A stretch of 64,000 bases of DNA. Origin: Siphonodentalium dalli (taxonomy: Eukaryota > Mollusca > Scaphopoda > Gadilida > Siphonodentaliidae). The notes under the pieces were generated by a model, which ran no database searches, was not told the origin of the DNA, and worked only from the letters and a program-made list of their open reading frames with translations. Positions 1 to 11,926 of the stretch are shown here, piece by piece. The position numbers and the translations under genes were made by a program. How positions within the stretch are numbered: the first letter of the stretch is position 1; every line of letters starts with the position of its first letter. The DNA is taken from positions 131,633,129 to 131,697,128 of the forward strand of contig CP136064.1 of assembly GCA_032622095.1 (NCBI GenBank), written 5' to 3'.

Positions 1-741
1 ACCATGGATTGTCATTGGGCAACTATAGATGTACAATCAAATAATCTGATCGAATATGAATGTACTGTAAACAGGAACGAAAGAACCGATCGTGAACATA
101 AACATCACAATAGAATCGGAACCTTTTGTTGCTTTTTGAGGCACTAATTTGAAGGAATTGTACGGCGAGGAACCGTCGGAAGGTATTATAATTATAATTA
201 TCTAATGTTCAACCATAAAACTTGACAAGTTTCAGTCCAATTTAAAGTAGACAAGGCCGATAATCTGAGCATCAAAGTGCTGCTTAATTTTCATGGGAAA
301 TGCACCCAAACGCACTACGTCTGTAACTGTGCACAACATGCAGCCGATTTTGCTTTACTGTCACCAATAAACGCGTATAAAGACATAATCTGTCGATTGT
401 TATTGGAGAAAACATTCTGTTTTGACATTCAGTCTATAAACAACGGTCAAAACTTAGAAAACATGTTTTAGAAATCGCGAAAGAGTCGGAACTTAATTCG
501 ATAGAGACGGAACCGGAAGGGCGATAGAATCGATTCTGGTGAAACAGTTTCCCCCCAGTGTAAATGTCCCCCAGGCGGACTTCAGAGGAGGAAATATGAT
601 GGCGCTGACATTGAAATATTGTCACACCTGGATCTTTCAATAATGCCCAGATTAAGTAAATGAATATAACATATCATATTCTCCTGAGGGTAGATTTATA
701 TTACCATTGGTCATTTATATAGGCGACAAATAACGACCGCG
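1..741. other. No recognisable feature
   Basis: AT-rich sequence with a few scattered gaaccg/cggaac words. Two short open frames (277-471 plus, 434-640 minus) overlap antiparallel and show no motif I recognise. I see no gene, hairpin or terminal repeat here. Confidence 0.5.
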
Positions 742-975
742 GTGATGATATTGAGGATTATGAGGACGATTACGATAATAATGACGATGACGAAGATGAT
801 GGTGTTGATGATGACGATGATGATGATAACAAAGGCGATGCTGATAATGACGACGATGATGATGGTGACGATGAGGATGAGGACGATGGTGATGAATGAC
901 GATGATGAAATGACGAGTAGTTGACGATTATGATCATTGCATGATATTGGTGATGATGATGATGATGATGCGACG
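742..975. repeat. Trinucleotide microsatellite (GAT/GAC)n
   Basis: Impure run of GATGAT, GACGAT and ATGATG triplets. It opens frames on both strands (Met/Thr/Ile-rich on plus, Ser/His-rich on minus). These are products of the repeat, not genes. Confidence 0.9.
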
Positions 976-1896
976 ACGATGATGACTGCATGACTATGTT
1001 GTAAATAGTGTATATATGTTCACATTCATCTCTAATTTCATGATTGAGTAAATAAAGCATTCACGGGCATGATTATGATACTGTACTCATCGGGACTTTC
1101 AATATTTTATTTCTGCCTATTAATGTCACTTAATCTCCCGTATTAGGTATTTATTGTGTTATTTCTTAATATACCTGTTCTATTATGCAAATTACATAAG
1201 CTACAGTCATTATCTGGTTTAAAATGTCAGATACACAAGACGATTTTCGGACCCAAGTGCAGAAATCGTTCGAATAAATCTCATGGACAGAACCGTCACA
1301 GCCATGATCGGTTTGAAATAGAACCGTAACACGCACCCGTGTTGATTACGAGGTCACAGCTCCCAATTATCAACCCCTATCGGGATACTTTCTCAGCTAT
1401 TTTACAAAAGAATAACACGGGTACACTTTATAGTCAGTGTTTGTCGTCAGAATGCGTTTCATATTTTATACGCCACGAAAAACAAAGAAATTGCGTCCAC
1501 GTGGCTTGATTTTCAGTGGTAACATGTTGATATTTACGCGTTAACTCGCTAATACCGAGTTAATTGTGGTCTAGAGTTCAGGTTTCGATAACACGGTACT
1601 TCTGCAGCCTCTGTTCATTCGGGAAAGTTTAATATATTCAAGATATCTATAATTATGCGTGATTTTGTCACAAAAATGGTTATTTTCAATCATCAGGAAC
1701 CGTAACAAATCAGGCAAGAACCATCACACTACCGGCGATAGAACGATTTCCGATGTAACAGTTCCTACACAGTGTATTTTACGAGTGCTAATCACAACAA
1801 GGTCACGCACACATTTTGATAAACATGTTTACCGCCAAAATAACTTGTTTACGTTACGTTCTACGTCATATGTGTTGCTAAAAACGTGTCAGTGTG
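976..1896. other. No recognisable feature
   Basis: Unique-looking AT-rich sequence. A 108-codon frame (1,659-1,985) runs into the hairpin element that follows and has no recognisable domain. Confidence 0.4.
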
Positions 1897-1978
1897 CCTA
1901 CGAGATAACTCGTAGTTGGCAATGGTGGTGGGAATACACAAATTCCTTCCGCCATTGCAGGCTACGAGTTATCTCGTG
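1897..1978. repeat. Hairpin (snap-back) element
   Basis: ACGAGATAACTCGT near the left end is the exact reverse complement of ACGAGTTATCTCGT near the right end. Inner arms (gcaatggtggtgggaat / attccttccgccattgc) also pair with a few mismatches. The whole 82 bp can fold into one stem, as in a miniature inverted-repeat element. Transposase class is unknown. Confidence 0.6.
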
Positions 1979-2126
1979 GTACTAACATCGCGTATGTCAC
2001 ATAAACTCGCTACGCCGTACAATTCTTGCTTCAATGAGGCCACACTAAGGTGTACAATGGGTACCTATCGTGTCACGATTTGGCAATCTGGCGAGATTAC
2101 TAATTGGTTTCCGGCACTCAACGTGT

Positions 2127-2277
2127 TAAACGAGATAAAAAAAAAAAGTATGGCAAGATATTATCTCGTTTAAACGAGAAAAAAAAGTATTGCAAGATAT
2201 TATCTCGTTTAAACGAGATAAAAAAAAGTATGGCAAGATATCATCTCGTTTAAACGAGATAAAAAAAAGTATCGCAA
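2127..2277. repeat. Tandem repeat built on palindrome CTCGTTTAAACGAG
   Basis: About four units of 40-45 bp, each with an A-tract, a variant of GTATGGCAAGATATTAT and the perfect palindrome CTCGTTTAAACGAG. The ACGAGATAA word is shared with the hairpin element 150 bp upstream, so the two are probably related. Confidence 0.8.
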
Positions 2278-2355
2278 GTGGGACTTACGGGGCTCCGTAT
2301 GGATGCACGGAAGGGAAGGGGGGGGGGGGGGGGCAAAATTGATATACTAATTCTA

Positions 2356-2930
2356 GCGCCGATTTCCACCAAATTGATATACATGTATATTCTGAATCAT
2401 GAAATCTAGTTGTGCGATTTGAATAGCCCAACTTGGTGTCGTTTGGATAAGAGATTGAGGTGTGCACTAAATTTGAGAGGACTGATCGTAGATTGCCACT
2501 ACCCTTATACAAAATCATCCCCATAGTATGAGGAGTCTGATGGTGTGGCTTACATTTTTTCAAAAGTATAGCCTCATTTGCGTCAGGTTGCACTGAAAGG
2601 GAGAGGGGCACCAACTTTGATACACAATATTTTCAGCGCAAATTTCTACCAAATTGATACACGTTCTTATCCATGATATGAGAAATCTATTCGTGTGATT
2701 TAAAGACATCTTATTGGTGCTGTTTGGGTGAGAGATGGTGGGGAGGGGTCGGAACCAAATTTGATAACAATTTGTTTAGATGCCAATTAGCACCAAACTT
2801 ATAATTAATCATCTTCATAATATCAGGAATGTAATTGTGCGGGTTTAGAATGTCACAAGTGGGTAATTCGAGTCCGTGTGTCTAGATGTGAGAGGGACAC
2901 ACACAAATGATGTGCATTATTTTTTTCAAA
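2356..2930. repeat. Four diverged tandem units of about 143 bp
   Basis: Phrases recur in order at about 143-bp spacing: caccaaattgatat / ctaccaaattgatac / caccaaacttata, then an atgaaatctagttgtgcg-type stretch, and ttttttcaaaagta(ta)gcctcatt in alternate units. Divergence is high, so this is an old array. The 109-codon minus frame at 2,285-2,614 lies inside it and is not a gene. Confidence 0.65.
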
Positions 2931-3338
2931 AGTAGCCTCATTCGTCGTGTTTTATTTTTGCGAACTGATGTGTTTATGATGTTCATGTATCCTAATATAA
3001 GGTCTGAAGTATACATGGTTGTAACTAAATAAATACTTCAATAGTTGTGGAACGGATTAATCGAGATAAACAAAATTACAATCCAAAAGGTGAGCCACTA
3101 CTTATATTCCATGAAAGTTATAGATATAGTTAGAATTAATGTGGTTATGGTTACGGCTAGAGCAACGTTATGCTTATAGAAAACATTTAGCCTTGGGACA
3201 TGGTACGGATTGCCGATAGGTATGGTTATGGTTAAGGTTTGGGTTATGGGAAAGGTAATGATTGAGAAGGGGTTTGGATTGAAATATATATAATTATATG
3301 GAAGTATCAAACTTCCAATTGGAAGTTTAAAATTTCTA

Positions 3339-3811
3339 GTTTACATTGAAATTGCTTAACTCGATTCTTTTGAAGCTTCACCCTTAATGAGCGTGTGTAT
3401 ATGAGGCCTTCAACCTCTATCTCGGGACGAGTAGTTTGATGCGCTGATCAATTTCGTCACACTTATTTATTTTATATAAAAAAAATCCATGATTGTCTCC
3501 ATTTAGCTGAGATGGCTTCCAGAATGGCCGAAATTTTGGTTAAAGCCGTGTGACAGACGTTTGGTTTATTTACATTGAAGTTGCTTAACTCGATTCATTT
3601 GAAGCTTGATACCTCTATCTCGGGACGGGTAGTTTGATGCGCTGATCAATTTCGTCACACCCGGATACCCGTGCGGCGTGACATTGACCTTTAAAATGAC
3701 CTTGAACCTGTATCTCGGTATCCGCTGGGCCGATTTCCACCATTTTCGTGGTGTTGGTGTAAAAAAAAACAACACAACGACTCTACCCCGTCAGGACGGG
3801 TACCCAGCTAG
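3339..3811 (+). mobile_element. Helitron-like 3' end, family D (5' end not found)
   Basis: The segment ends with a short hairpin (ACCCCGTC AG GACGGGT, one bulged C), then ACCCAG, then CTAG followed by T. That is the layout of a Helitron 3' terminus. The interior holds a 230-bp-offset direct repeat (ttacattgaa.ttgcttaact at about 3,341 and 3,571). It also has a gtgcggcgtgacattgacctt phrase that recurs in the family C elements at 44.7 kb, so D is a relative of C with a different hairpin. No 5' TC...TATATATTTTG motif is visible upstream. Confidence 0.65.
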
Positions 3812-3824
3812 TATATATATATAG

Positions 3825-4440
3825 ATGACAAGCAGCCACAGCACTATACCAGACTTGGATAATTTAGGTCTTGTGAGAGATCATCTGAGTTGAAAGACAT
3901 GTAAATAATTCACTGATTGGCTTGAAGCACTGATGACAGATAGTTTGTACCCATTGATAATGACATTAATGTTTGAGACAGTTGCTCGCTCTTTTTCCGT
4001 GCACACAATGATCTAGGTATTAGTTACATCAGGACAAGTTTACTTATATATGCATTGTCATTGTACAGGATACACACAATTCCATAATTTCTAACAATTT
4101 ACCGATTAGTCTGTCAACCAGCCCATTATCTAGCATTATGCCTTAACACTTTTGTTAGTCTACTGGAGCAACCTCTGTTATAATAAATGACAAACAGTCA
4201 CTATGCCAGACAGCCCAGACTTGGATATTTTAGGTGTTGTGAGAGTAACCGATCATGAGTTGATAGACATGCAAATATTTCACTGATTGGCTTGATGCAC
4301 CGATGAACAGTATGATGACAGTTATATTCTAGCCATTGATAGTCACATTAATGTTTGAGACAGTTGTTCGTTCTTTTTCCATGCACACAATGATCTAGGC
4401 TTTAGTTACATCAAGACAAGTTTATTTCAGTTGTACATTT
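3825..4440. repeat. Tandem duplication, period about 363 bp
   Basis: Two diverged copies share tgacaa.cag.cac, ccagacttggata.tttaggt.ttgtgagag, cactgattggcttga.gcac and gtgcacacaatgatctagg (second copy atgcacacaatgatctagg) in the same order. No open frame or terminal repeat is seen. Confidence 0.75.
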
Positions 4441-7342
4441 CTCGAAGCTTCTTTCCGAAGGGTGTCGGGAAGGAAAATTTTCACTCACCCGCCCCATATG
4501 CAACATGCCATAGCTTAATGTCATCTCCACTAAGGCCCATATGAGGACCCAGTATCATAAATATGGTGTTTGCAGTTATAAATTCTTATAATATGTTTTA
4601 AACTGTTACAAATGTCAAATACTAGTAAGGGCACAAAAGGTATTCAGTAAAAAATTTGCATGATGTTGTAAAAAACGCGTTTTTTTCCCCTTGGGCCACC
4701 CACCACCCCGGCATACGTTCCTGCAAATTTTTACTACCCCCCCCCTGTACAAAGGGTTAATTCCTGTGCCAATGGTTATTTTACCTATGGGATTTTAAAT
4801 CATAGGGAAGAGGTGTGATGATTTTTTTTATGCGAAAAGCACACAAGGCTATTGACCAATCAGCGCCCAGTGTCCATTTTATTCTCTCCTATATATTCCT
4901 CCCGCATCCGCTAGATGTCACCCCGAACCATATTTACACCAGTGTAACCTATTGTTCGAGATATCGCTTCGGTGTTGCGACAATCTTGTAGATAATGTAA
5001 TTCCGGTTCCAACGGTACCCGAACGGACGTTTCGTACCACTACGGTACTTAGGACAAATTGGAACTCAGGTCGCGAAATTTAAAAGGCAGTAAAATGTTG
5101 TTCAGTTTTAATGTCGAAAAAAAGCATTGCGTCAACTGAATAATATACTGATGACTATAAGAAATTGCAAAAATCACAATGGCTGAGTAATGTTTCAAAG
5201 TATAACCTTTTTTTGAGAGATCTTAAAGGCCCACTTAATTTTCGAATCACTGCGATCCGTTCGTAGACACTTTACGCATGGTGCGTACTGAAACATTTTC
5301 TATCCGACCGGAACCAAATTTTGTATATGAGTTTTTTTTTCGGAGTTATGGCATGCTGCGAAAACTCAAATAATGTTTAATCGATCGGAACAAAATTTGG
5401 CATGTGAATTTCGTAACCGACAATACAGATCGAGTTCGAATATGGGTTTGATCCGATGTCTTTTACAGAGTTAGGACTCTTTTGAAGTTAATTAATACAG
5501 GCTTCAGTGTGAGAGACAGTGACAAGAGATAATGTGGTTTATTGGATTAGAGTTATTTTTGGCCCTCGTATGTTAGCCCAATAAGAGAACTAACCACACA
5601 TTGGCCTTATCATGTTAACCATGTGTAAGCTGTAAACCTTTAATGAATCAATGGACTCTCCCATTCAGTTCTAAAAGTTAAAAATGGAATATCTGTAGGG
5701 ATGTTCTCAGACACAGAGAACCCCATTTAGTAGCACTAATTTAAATAATCCAAAAATCTTCTGCTGTCTCAATGGGCGGATTTCTATAATACATGGCATG
5801 GATAATTGCCATAAGACAGTTTATTATTTGTCCATGCATATGGTCATGGTTGAGTGAATTTTAGGGGACACCGATGGGTCAGAAGATTAACATTGAATAT
5901 TATTGATTTTAGCGTCCAAGCTACTTGCAAAACATTGCAATGTGTGAAATAATTCCATTGAGGGCTAATTACTACTTATGTTCTTTAATAACTGTTCAGA
6001 TTCTATAGATATGAGGATTTGTGAAATTCAAGATTTTTCTCCAGATCCAGAGAAATTCTTTGTTGAAATTGTCTTATATTTTTTGACTAGATTTATTGCA
6101 AAACGCACTTCTGACCCATAACAAATTCCCGGTGCTTGTGTCACAAAAAAAACAAAACGATTTTGTTCGCCCACTGTGTGGTTGGAAATCTAATTATCAT
6201 TTTTGGTTTAATCGAGTTTTGCCCATTTCAATATAAGAAGGTAGTTACTATATTGCCTGTCTACCCTCTTTATGTTTGAACAATTCCTAATTCAAACGCA
6301 GTGACCACAAGTGCACGCCCGGGCTCTGCACTCTGCAAATGTTTGATTTGTAAATACGAACTACACCAATATATAGATATCTATCTCCACAGGATCTCTG
6401 CCCAAATATGTCTTCACATTTGCCCACGTTATTGAAGCAACAATTAAGCTGAAAGATTTTAGAAGGATGTTAATTCCACAAATGCGTTTTCCTTGTTCAA
6501 TTCCGATTGATTGTATCAACATGATTTGACTATCATGAGGAGATAATAGTTATAATAGGATCTTCTAGTCGTTGGCAACAATACAAGGGGATTTGGCCTC
6601 AGATCGCAACGCTGCTAAGTTGCTTCGTTAATAAACCAATACTACTTATTATAGAAGAACTAGACTATTGTCGGCTCCCGGACGTCTCAACGAGTTATTG
6701 TCCGAAAATCAGACTGGGCCCGTCAAGTGCCCGAGAGAGGTTCTCTCTTAGCAATCATCTCCAGCACTGTAACCAGCAATGTCTGAGATTGTACCATATT
6801 CCCGGGGGTATTTTAATAATGAGGCCTATATAGCGCTTTTAAAACTCTCTAACATAAATGACCCTATAATCGCCGCACGTGCAATATTATCCCGATTGTT
6901 GAGCAATGTCGGGTCTTATACCTGCTGCAATTGTACATTACGGATTCTCATCCAGCAAACCATGCAGGTAACTTTTTAGGATCCAGGTGCGACGAAGATG
7001 TTAGCGTACTCAAGGATCTTACCCACCTTGCTCAAGGATCACAACTATATGCACCGTGCATATTTGAACAGCGTATAACTCTAAAATCACGCTCCGCTTA
7101 ACTCTAAACATGCCAATACTGAGATAAACTCAATATAGTCTATCGACGGGCTCGAAATCATCGATGTGTTGACTGCGAAGACAAACCAGACACGTTAACC
7201 ACACGACCACTCAGTTCCCTAACATGTTTCTAGACCATAACCAGCTAGTATTTTGTCTGAAAAGCTACAGTGCTCCAAAATTAAAAAAAAACAAAAAACA
7301 AACAAATAATGGGTTACCCCGGATCTATGTATAGGATAATGG
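4441..7342. other. Mostly unassigned AT-rich DNA
   Basis: No gene recognised. At 5,223-5,246 there is a 24-nt exact match to 58,897-58,920, the left arm of an inverted-repeat element (see the entry at 58.9 kb), so a degraded copy probably starts here. A 66-codon frame at 6,779-6,979 has no recognisable motif. Confidence 0.4.
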
Positions 7343-7417
7343 CTGTACATTATTTCAGGGAATGGATCGATCGAGACCGCAGGTCGATATCGTTCCATTC
7401 GCTGAAATAATGTACAG
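7343..7417. repeat. 75-bp hairpin element
   Basis: The left arm CTGTACATTATTTCAG followed by GGAATGGA is the near-perfect reverse complement of the right arm (ttccattcgctgaaataatgtacag), around a loop rich in CGAT. One or two mismatches. Likely a miniature inverted-repeat transposon remnant. Confidence 0.65.
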
Positions 7418-7559
7418 TTTGAAGCTATTATCTGACTTAAAACATGGCCGAGTCCATTTGTTTGATGCGTCACCTCTTATCAGAATGGATTAACCCGAAA
7501 TTGGGTCAAGACACCTGAGTTGTACCATGTGTTCGACCCCGGTGTGACTAAACACCGCC

Positions 7560-8300
7560 CGGACCAGCCCGGACCCCACATATGGACTATATGAGTAATT
7601 TAATTGGCAATATAAGTGCAGGGGTGTCACGGAAACACACTCAGGGTCGCTATTAACCCTCAAAATGCCGGCATCGGCGAAAATGTTCGCCGCGAAATGA
7701 AGCTAACAGCCCGGACCGCCCCTGCTGCGCCCAGGTGTGATTTTGGTATCCATATCTGTGCGAGGGTGTTAATGAAACCCAAATACGCACGGAGAGTGGT
7801 CAAGGTCAAACGGAAGTGCCGTTATCAACCCCTAAACTTCCCAGATTCAGCCAGAATTACAAAATTGTGCCCCCAATAAACAAACTCACAGCCCGGACCC
7901 CCTTAATGTCCTCGTACTTCTAATAACTCCTTACATATATGTTGCGGAACTACCCTCGACTATACACTCACGAAAACAAAAGGGCGAGTCGCCCACGAAT
8001 GCCTAGCAATTAACCCCCAAAATGCCGCCATCGTCGAATATGTTTACCGATATCGACGCTGACAGCCCGGACCAACCCGGACCCCACATATGGACTATAT
8101 GAGTAATTTAATTGGCAATATAAGTGCAGGGGTGTCACGGAAACACACTCAGGGTAGCTATTAACCCTCAAAATGCCGGCATCGGCGAAAATGTTCGCCG
8201 CGAAATGAAGCTAACAGCCCGGACCGCCCCTGCTGCGTCCAGGTGTGATTTTAGTATCCATATCTGTGCGAGGGTGTTAATGAAACCCAAATACGCACGG
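7560..8300 (+). repeat. 508-bp tandem repeat, interrupted at 8,300
   Basis: The stretch beginning atgcagg/cagg ggtgtcacgg occurs at 7,616 and again at 8,124 (offset 508), nearly identical for about 190 bp. Each unit contains several ACAGCCCGGACC words. The second unit breaks at ...ATACGCACGG (8,300), where a LINE starts. It resumes as 15 bp at 9,265-9,279, at 12,054-12,152, and in a further copy at 13,364-13,637. Open frames in it (7,616-7,879, 8,124-8,309) are duplicates of each other with no known domain. Confidence 0.85.
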
Positions 8301-8386
8301 ATAGGATAGGATAGGATCATTTATTTACAATATACATGAATTATACAATGGCAGAAATACATAATAAGGTAAAGCAGTATATTGTC

Positions 8387-8428
8387 GGGGGTAGCCTAGC
8401 CCTATCGGGCTGTCTTCCTGCTACCCCC
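8387..8428 (-). promoter_or_regulatory. LINE 3'-UTR hairpin (AGGAAGAC type)
   Basis: In the sense of LINE-1a: outer arm GGGGGTAGC, internal loop AGGAAGAC, inner stem AGCCC-GATA-GGGCT, 2-nt AG on the far side, outer arm GCTACCCCC. The same architecture with different stem bases occurs in the LINEs at 11.9 and 38.5 kb. It is a probable 3' recognition structure for the element's reverse transcriptase. Confidence 0.75.
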
Positions 8429-9063
8429 TAAAACAGGTATCAGTATAAATAATAGAAAAGATGCTTGTATCCATATCCACGCACAGACTATAATCATATA
8501 TAAAACTTTGTAGAATCCAGTACTTAGGGCATTTCAAAAACAAGTATTTGTGTGGTTGTGAGCCAATCCAGACGAGTTATAAGATCGAAAATGTATTATC
8601 TCTCCATATGAATGTTTTGAACTGTTCAGATTTTCTAAACATATGACAGTTTCCGTTCCAGTTCCGGTTCCATGGGTTTATTAGGAACAAAACAATTAGT
8701 TTTTTGTTGCTACAACGGATTCAGGCGAGAGATACCACCATCTTTAGTTCGGTAAACACAATGCGGATCTATAAAGATCGCCGGAAAGTCTCTTTGTTGA
8801 GTGAGGTTTTGGGATAATTCAGATTAACAATATTACATATATATAATGTTATAATTTTATTATTATGTATGTCTAGTGATATAGGGTCATTGCCACGTTA
8901 GAGTAATCATAATAATTTTATACGGTAACATCTATGATGTATCGTAGTGTATATGGGCATGCTAGGAACGAGAATCCGATGTGTGTCCACTTGCAGGTGT
9001 GAAGAACATTATTCGAGTAGAGTTAGGATTATACATCGCATATGACAATTAATGTTCGTAGTA

Positions 9064-9258
9064 TTATAGAGCACAATCGGGACATCCTTTGTTTTTACAG
9101 CGTACATTTTCTGGGTATTTTCTCAGCATGGCTATCTGTAAGCGCTTCTTCAATGTGTGCCTGCTTTGGCAAGAAGTATATACTTTTTCCATATTGTTCC
9201 ATGTTGTGGGGAAGGCGTGGTTGGGCAGGTTTCCTGACCAGTCAGTTCTAGGAAGTTC
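9064..9258 (-). pseudogene. LINE-1a ORF2 C-terminal remnant
   Basis: The minus-strand frame ends in a Cys-rich tail (VRCKNKGCPDC, two residues before the stop). Upstream is a block with WNN, matching the P..WN...FK tail of the longer LINE at 38.9 kb, whose end reads IKCKNKFCPDC. Only about 65 codons of the original protein survive. The Cys cluster resembles the C-terminal zinc-binding motif of this LINE group. Upstream residues of the open frame cross the insertion boundary and belong to host repeat, so they should not be counted. Confidence 0.75.
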
Positions 9259-9279
9259 CAACGGAGAGTGGTCAAGGTC

Positions 9280-11599
9280 TTCACTTAAGAAACAAGAACT
9301 ATATACCCGTAAACTAAGCTCGCCTTCCTCCATCCATACGAATTCCTACCTCAAATATCGACAACTATATAACAAACTTATCCGGAAAAGTAGAAGCATG
9401 TATTACTGTGAAATATTAGAAAAGAATAAGGATAGTTTTAAAATAACATGGAAGACCCTCAAAGGTGCAATAAAACGAGACAAAAATACGGACGGATACC
9501 CGAATGTTCTACATGATAACAACATACAGTTTACAAATCCTGACACTATCGCTGAAAAAGTTAATGACTATTTTTCCAATATAGGTAAAAAAACCACAGA
9601 ACTTATTGAAAATCACACAGATGTAAACTTCCTCGATTATTTAACGAATAGACAAAGCAACGAGCTAAATATTACGCCCACCACAATTCAAGAGGTTATT
9701 TTAACTTGCTACTCAATGAATGGACAAATCAGCAGTGACTTCAATGGAATATCTACAAAACTGATGAAGGAAACCATATTTTATGTAGCACCAGCATTAA
9801 AGCATATATTCAACTTGTCGTTCAAACAAGGTCATGTTCCCAACAAAATGAAAATAGCTAAAGTTGTACCAATACCGAAAAATAGTGACAAGGGGGATAT
9901 ATAGAGGATCTCACATGAGTTTCTATTTTATACGGAATTTATCAACCGAGTTCACTAAATTCGATTTTAGCCGAGGTTTACCGAGGCTCAAATAGAATTT
10001 AGTGGACGAGGTTGATAAATTACGTATAAAATAGGACGAGTGCGAGATACTTTTTATCACATGATCAAATAAACGCGAAGCAATGCGAAATATCCATCGA
10101 AAACAACGATAAAAACCGCAGCGATCGCAAGTCATTTGAAGAACGATGTGACGTCATCGCACGCGCTGATATTAAACGTGTCTCTTATCGATAATTATGA
10201 AACTGCTTTTATGGGCAAATTATGTGATAAAAACAATTATCGTCCAATAAGCATTATTCCCGTATTTTCTAAACTACTCGAAAAACTCATGCAAAAACGT
10301 TTAGTTGATTTTCTTAATGAATCGGACATCTTATTTAAACATCAGTACGGATTTCGCCCAAACCATTCAACTTTTCATCCCATCATTCATCTACTGGATC
10401 ATATTGTGAAAAATAACGACAAGCCCACGAAAGATTCCACCGTAGCCATTTTTCTTGATCTGTCCAAAGCTTTTGACACAATAAACCACGAAATCTTACT
10501 TACACAAATTGAACATTATGGAATTAGAGGCATGGCAAACAACTGGTTTCGAAGCTATCTCAATGAGAGACGACAATACGTAGAATTCAATGGAAGCAAG
10601 TCAAATCTCCTTAAAACATCATGTGGTGTTCCTCAGGGTCCTTTCTCGGGCCCATAAATTTTCTCCTCTACGTGAGCGATATGTCAAATTCAACTACTAT
10701 GGATCTCTTATCATATGCCGACGATACAACCCTAATGGCCAGTGGACAAAATGAAGCGTTAATCCAAAGTTATGTCAATAACGAATTAAGAAATCTATCT
10801 GACTGGTGTTGCTGCAACAAACTAGCCATCAATGCTAACAAAAGCAATTATATGCTCTTGCATCCACAAAACAATGACAAAAAATGGAATACAATTAAAA
10901 TATATCTCAATGGAGCCGAACTTCGACGGATAGGGAACATGCGGAACGAATCGTCTGCCAATTTTTTAGGTATCCATATAGATGAAAACCTGACCTTTAA
11001 TAAACACATTTCTATTGTATGCTCAAAAATGGCACATGCAATTTATTGCATTAATAAAGTTAAACATTTTCTCCCGAGCAAGGCTCTCAAAACATTATAC
11101 TTCGCCCTAATTCAAAGCCACTTAGTTTATGGCATCCAAATATGGGGACATGTATCGGCAGTGAAGAAACTATATTTATTACAAAAAACGAGCCATCAGA
11201 ATTATATGTAACAAAAAATATAGAAGTCACACCGATCCTCTTTTCAAACAAGAAAACATTTTAAAAATAGATGATTTACATAAATTACATGCATCCATTT
11301 TCATGCATGATTGGTACTACGATCGCTTACCGGTGTCTTTTTCTGGTATGCATGACAAGAGAGCAGAACAAAATAGACGACAACCTAATCCTATAGTACA
11401 AAAAAATTCAGGACCATTTCTAAAGTTCTCCCATACCATTCATTCCCCTTTATGTGGAATTCCCTAGAAATTAAATATACCTCTAAACAATCAAGACATG
11501 TGTTCCGAAAACGTTTGAAAACGGATATCATTACTACCTATTCAGCGAGCGTGCGATGCAAAAACCGAAGATGCCCTGATTGCACAAACGATACATAAT
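9280..11599 (+). pseudogene. LINE-2 ORF2 reverse transcriptase, broken
   Basis: Non-LTR reverse transcriptase that would copy its own RNA at a nicked target. Visible motifs in order: linker with SRSMYYCEILEKNK; VPIPK; NYRPISIIP at about 10,232; FLDLSKAFDTINH at about 10,450; CGVPQG at 10,621; YADDTT catalytic motif at about 10,717; FLGIHID at about 10,963; and C-terminal VRCKNRRCPDC at about 11,550. It is broken four ways: the 327-bp insertion, a frameshift just after PQG (about 10,640), a frameshift in the A-run at about 11,180, and a frameshift near 11,435-11,450. The open frame 9,089-9,904 starts artificially in antisense LINE-1a sequence. The first real LINE-2 codons are at about 9,282. 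Confidence 0.85.
9899..10225. mobile_element. 327-bp MITE inside LINE-2 ORF2
   Basis: It splits the protein between ...NSDKGD and KNNYRPIS; the related LINE at 38.9 kb reads straight through at this point (SGDQKIMGNYRPIS). GAT flanks both sides (9,896-9,898 and 10,226-10,228). The left part folds on itself: CTATTTTATACG, AATTTATCAACC and CACTAAATTC recur inverted before 10,050, as ACGTATAAAATAG, GGTTGATAAATT and GAATTTAGTG. Termini are not fully resolved. It adds 330 bp with the GAT copy, so the downstream frame is kept, but an in-frame stop (9,902) ends translation. Confidence 0.7.
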
Positions 11600-11926
11600 T
11601 TTCTGATAACAAAATAAACAAAACAATACAAAACAAAATTCACTCTAGTATGCATGTTAATTGAAAAAAAAAAAAAGAAAAAAAAAACAATTCCCAAAAC
11701 CTCACTCACATTATTCCTACTCGGTTCCACTCACACATGTATATTCATAGTAATCATTCATTATATCGACCAAGTAGGTACCCATACACACATATGAACC
11801 ACTTTTCGTACCATCGCCCTAACAACGCCTATATATTAAAAAACCCAGTCTGCACACAATAAACGTAACCTAAAAACAATCAAGTTAATTCGGCCATCTT
11901 CATCATATAATCTGTCACTACATCCA

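Larger units (their letters stand above)
8301..9260 (-). mobile_element. LINE-1a: 5'-truncated Jockey/CR1-group LINE
   Basis: Read on the minus strand, this holds the last part of a LINE ORF2 and a long 3' UTR. It ends in ...TGTAAATAAATGATCC and a TATCC pentamer tail at 8,301-8,317. ACGG(A) is present on both sides (8,297-8,301 and 9,261-9,265) and fits a 4-5-bp target duplication in the 508-bp repeat. The element lacks endonuclease and catalytic reverse transcriptase regions, so it is dead. Confidence 0.8.

Noticed and set aside
770-1060. Ser/His-rich minus-strand frame
   Set aside because: Direct translation of the GAT microsatellite.
3180-3260. GGTTATGGTTAAGGTTTGGG stretch resembling telomeric repeat
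   Set aside because: Too irregular; no run of TTAGGG. Probably chance or very old.
9089-9904. 271-codon frame taken as one gene
   Set aside because: The first 64 or so codons are antisense to LINE-1a and the host repeat, the rest is LINE-2, and the last codons lie in a MITE. It is an accidental fusion.
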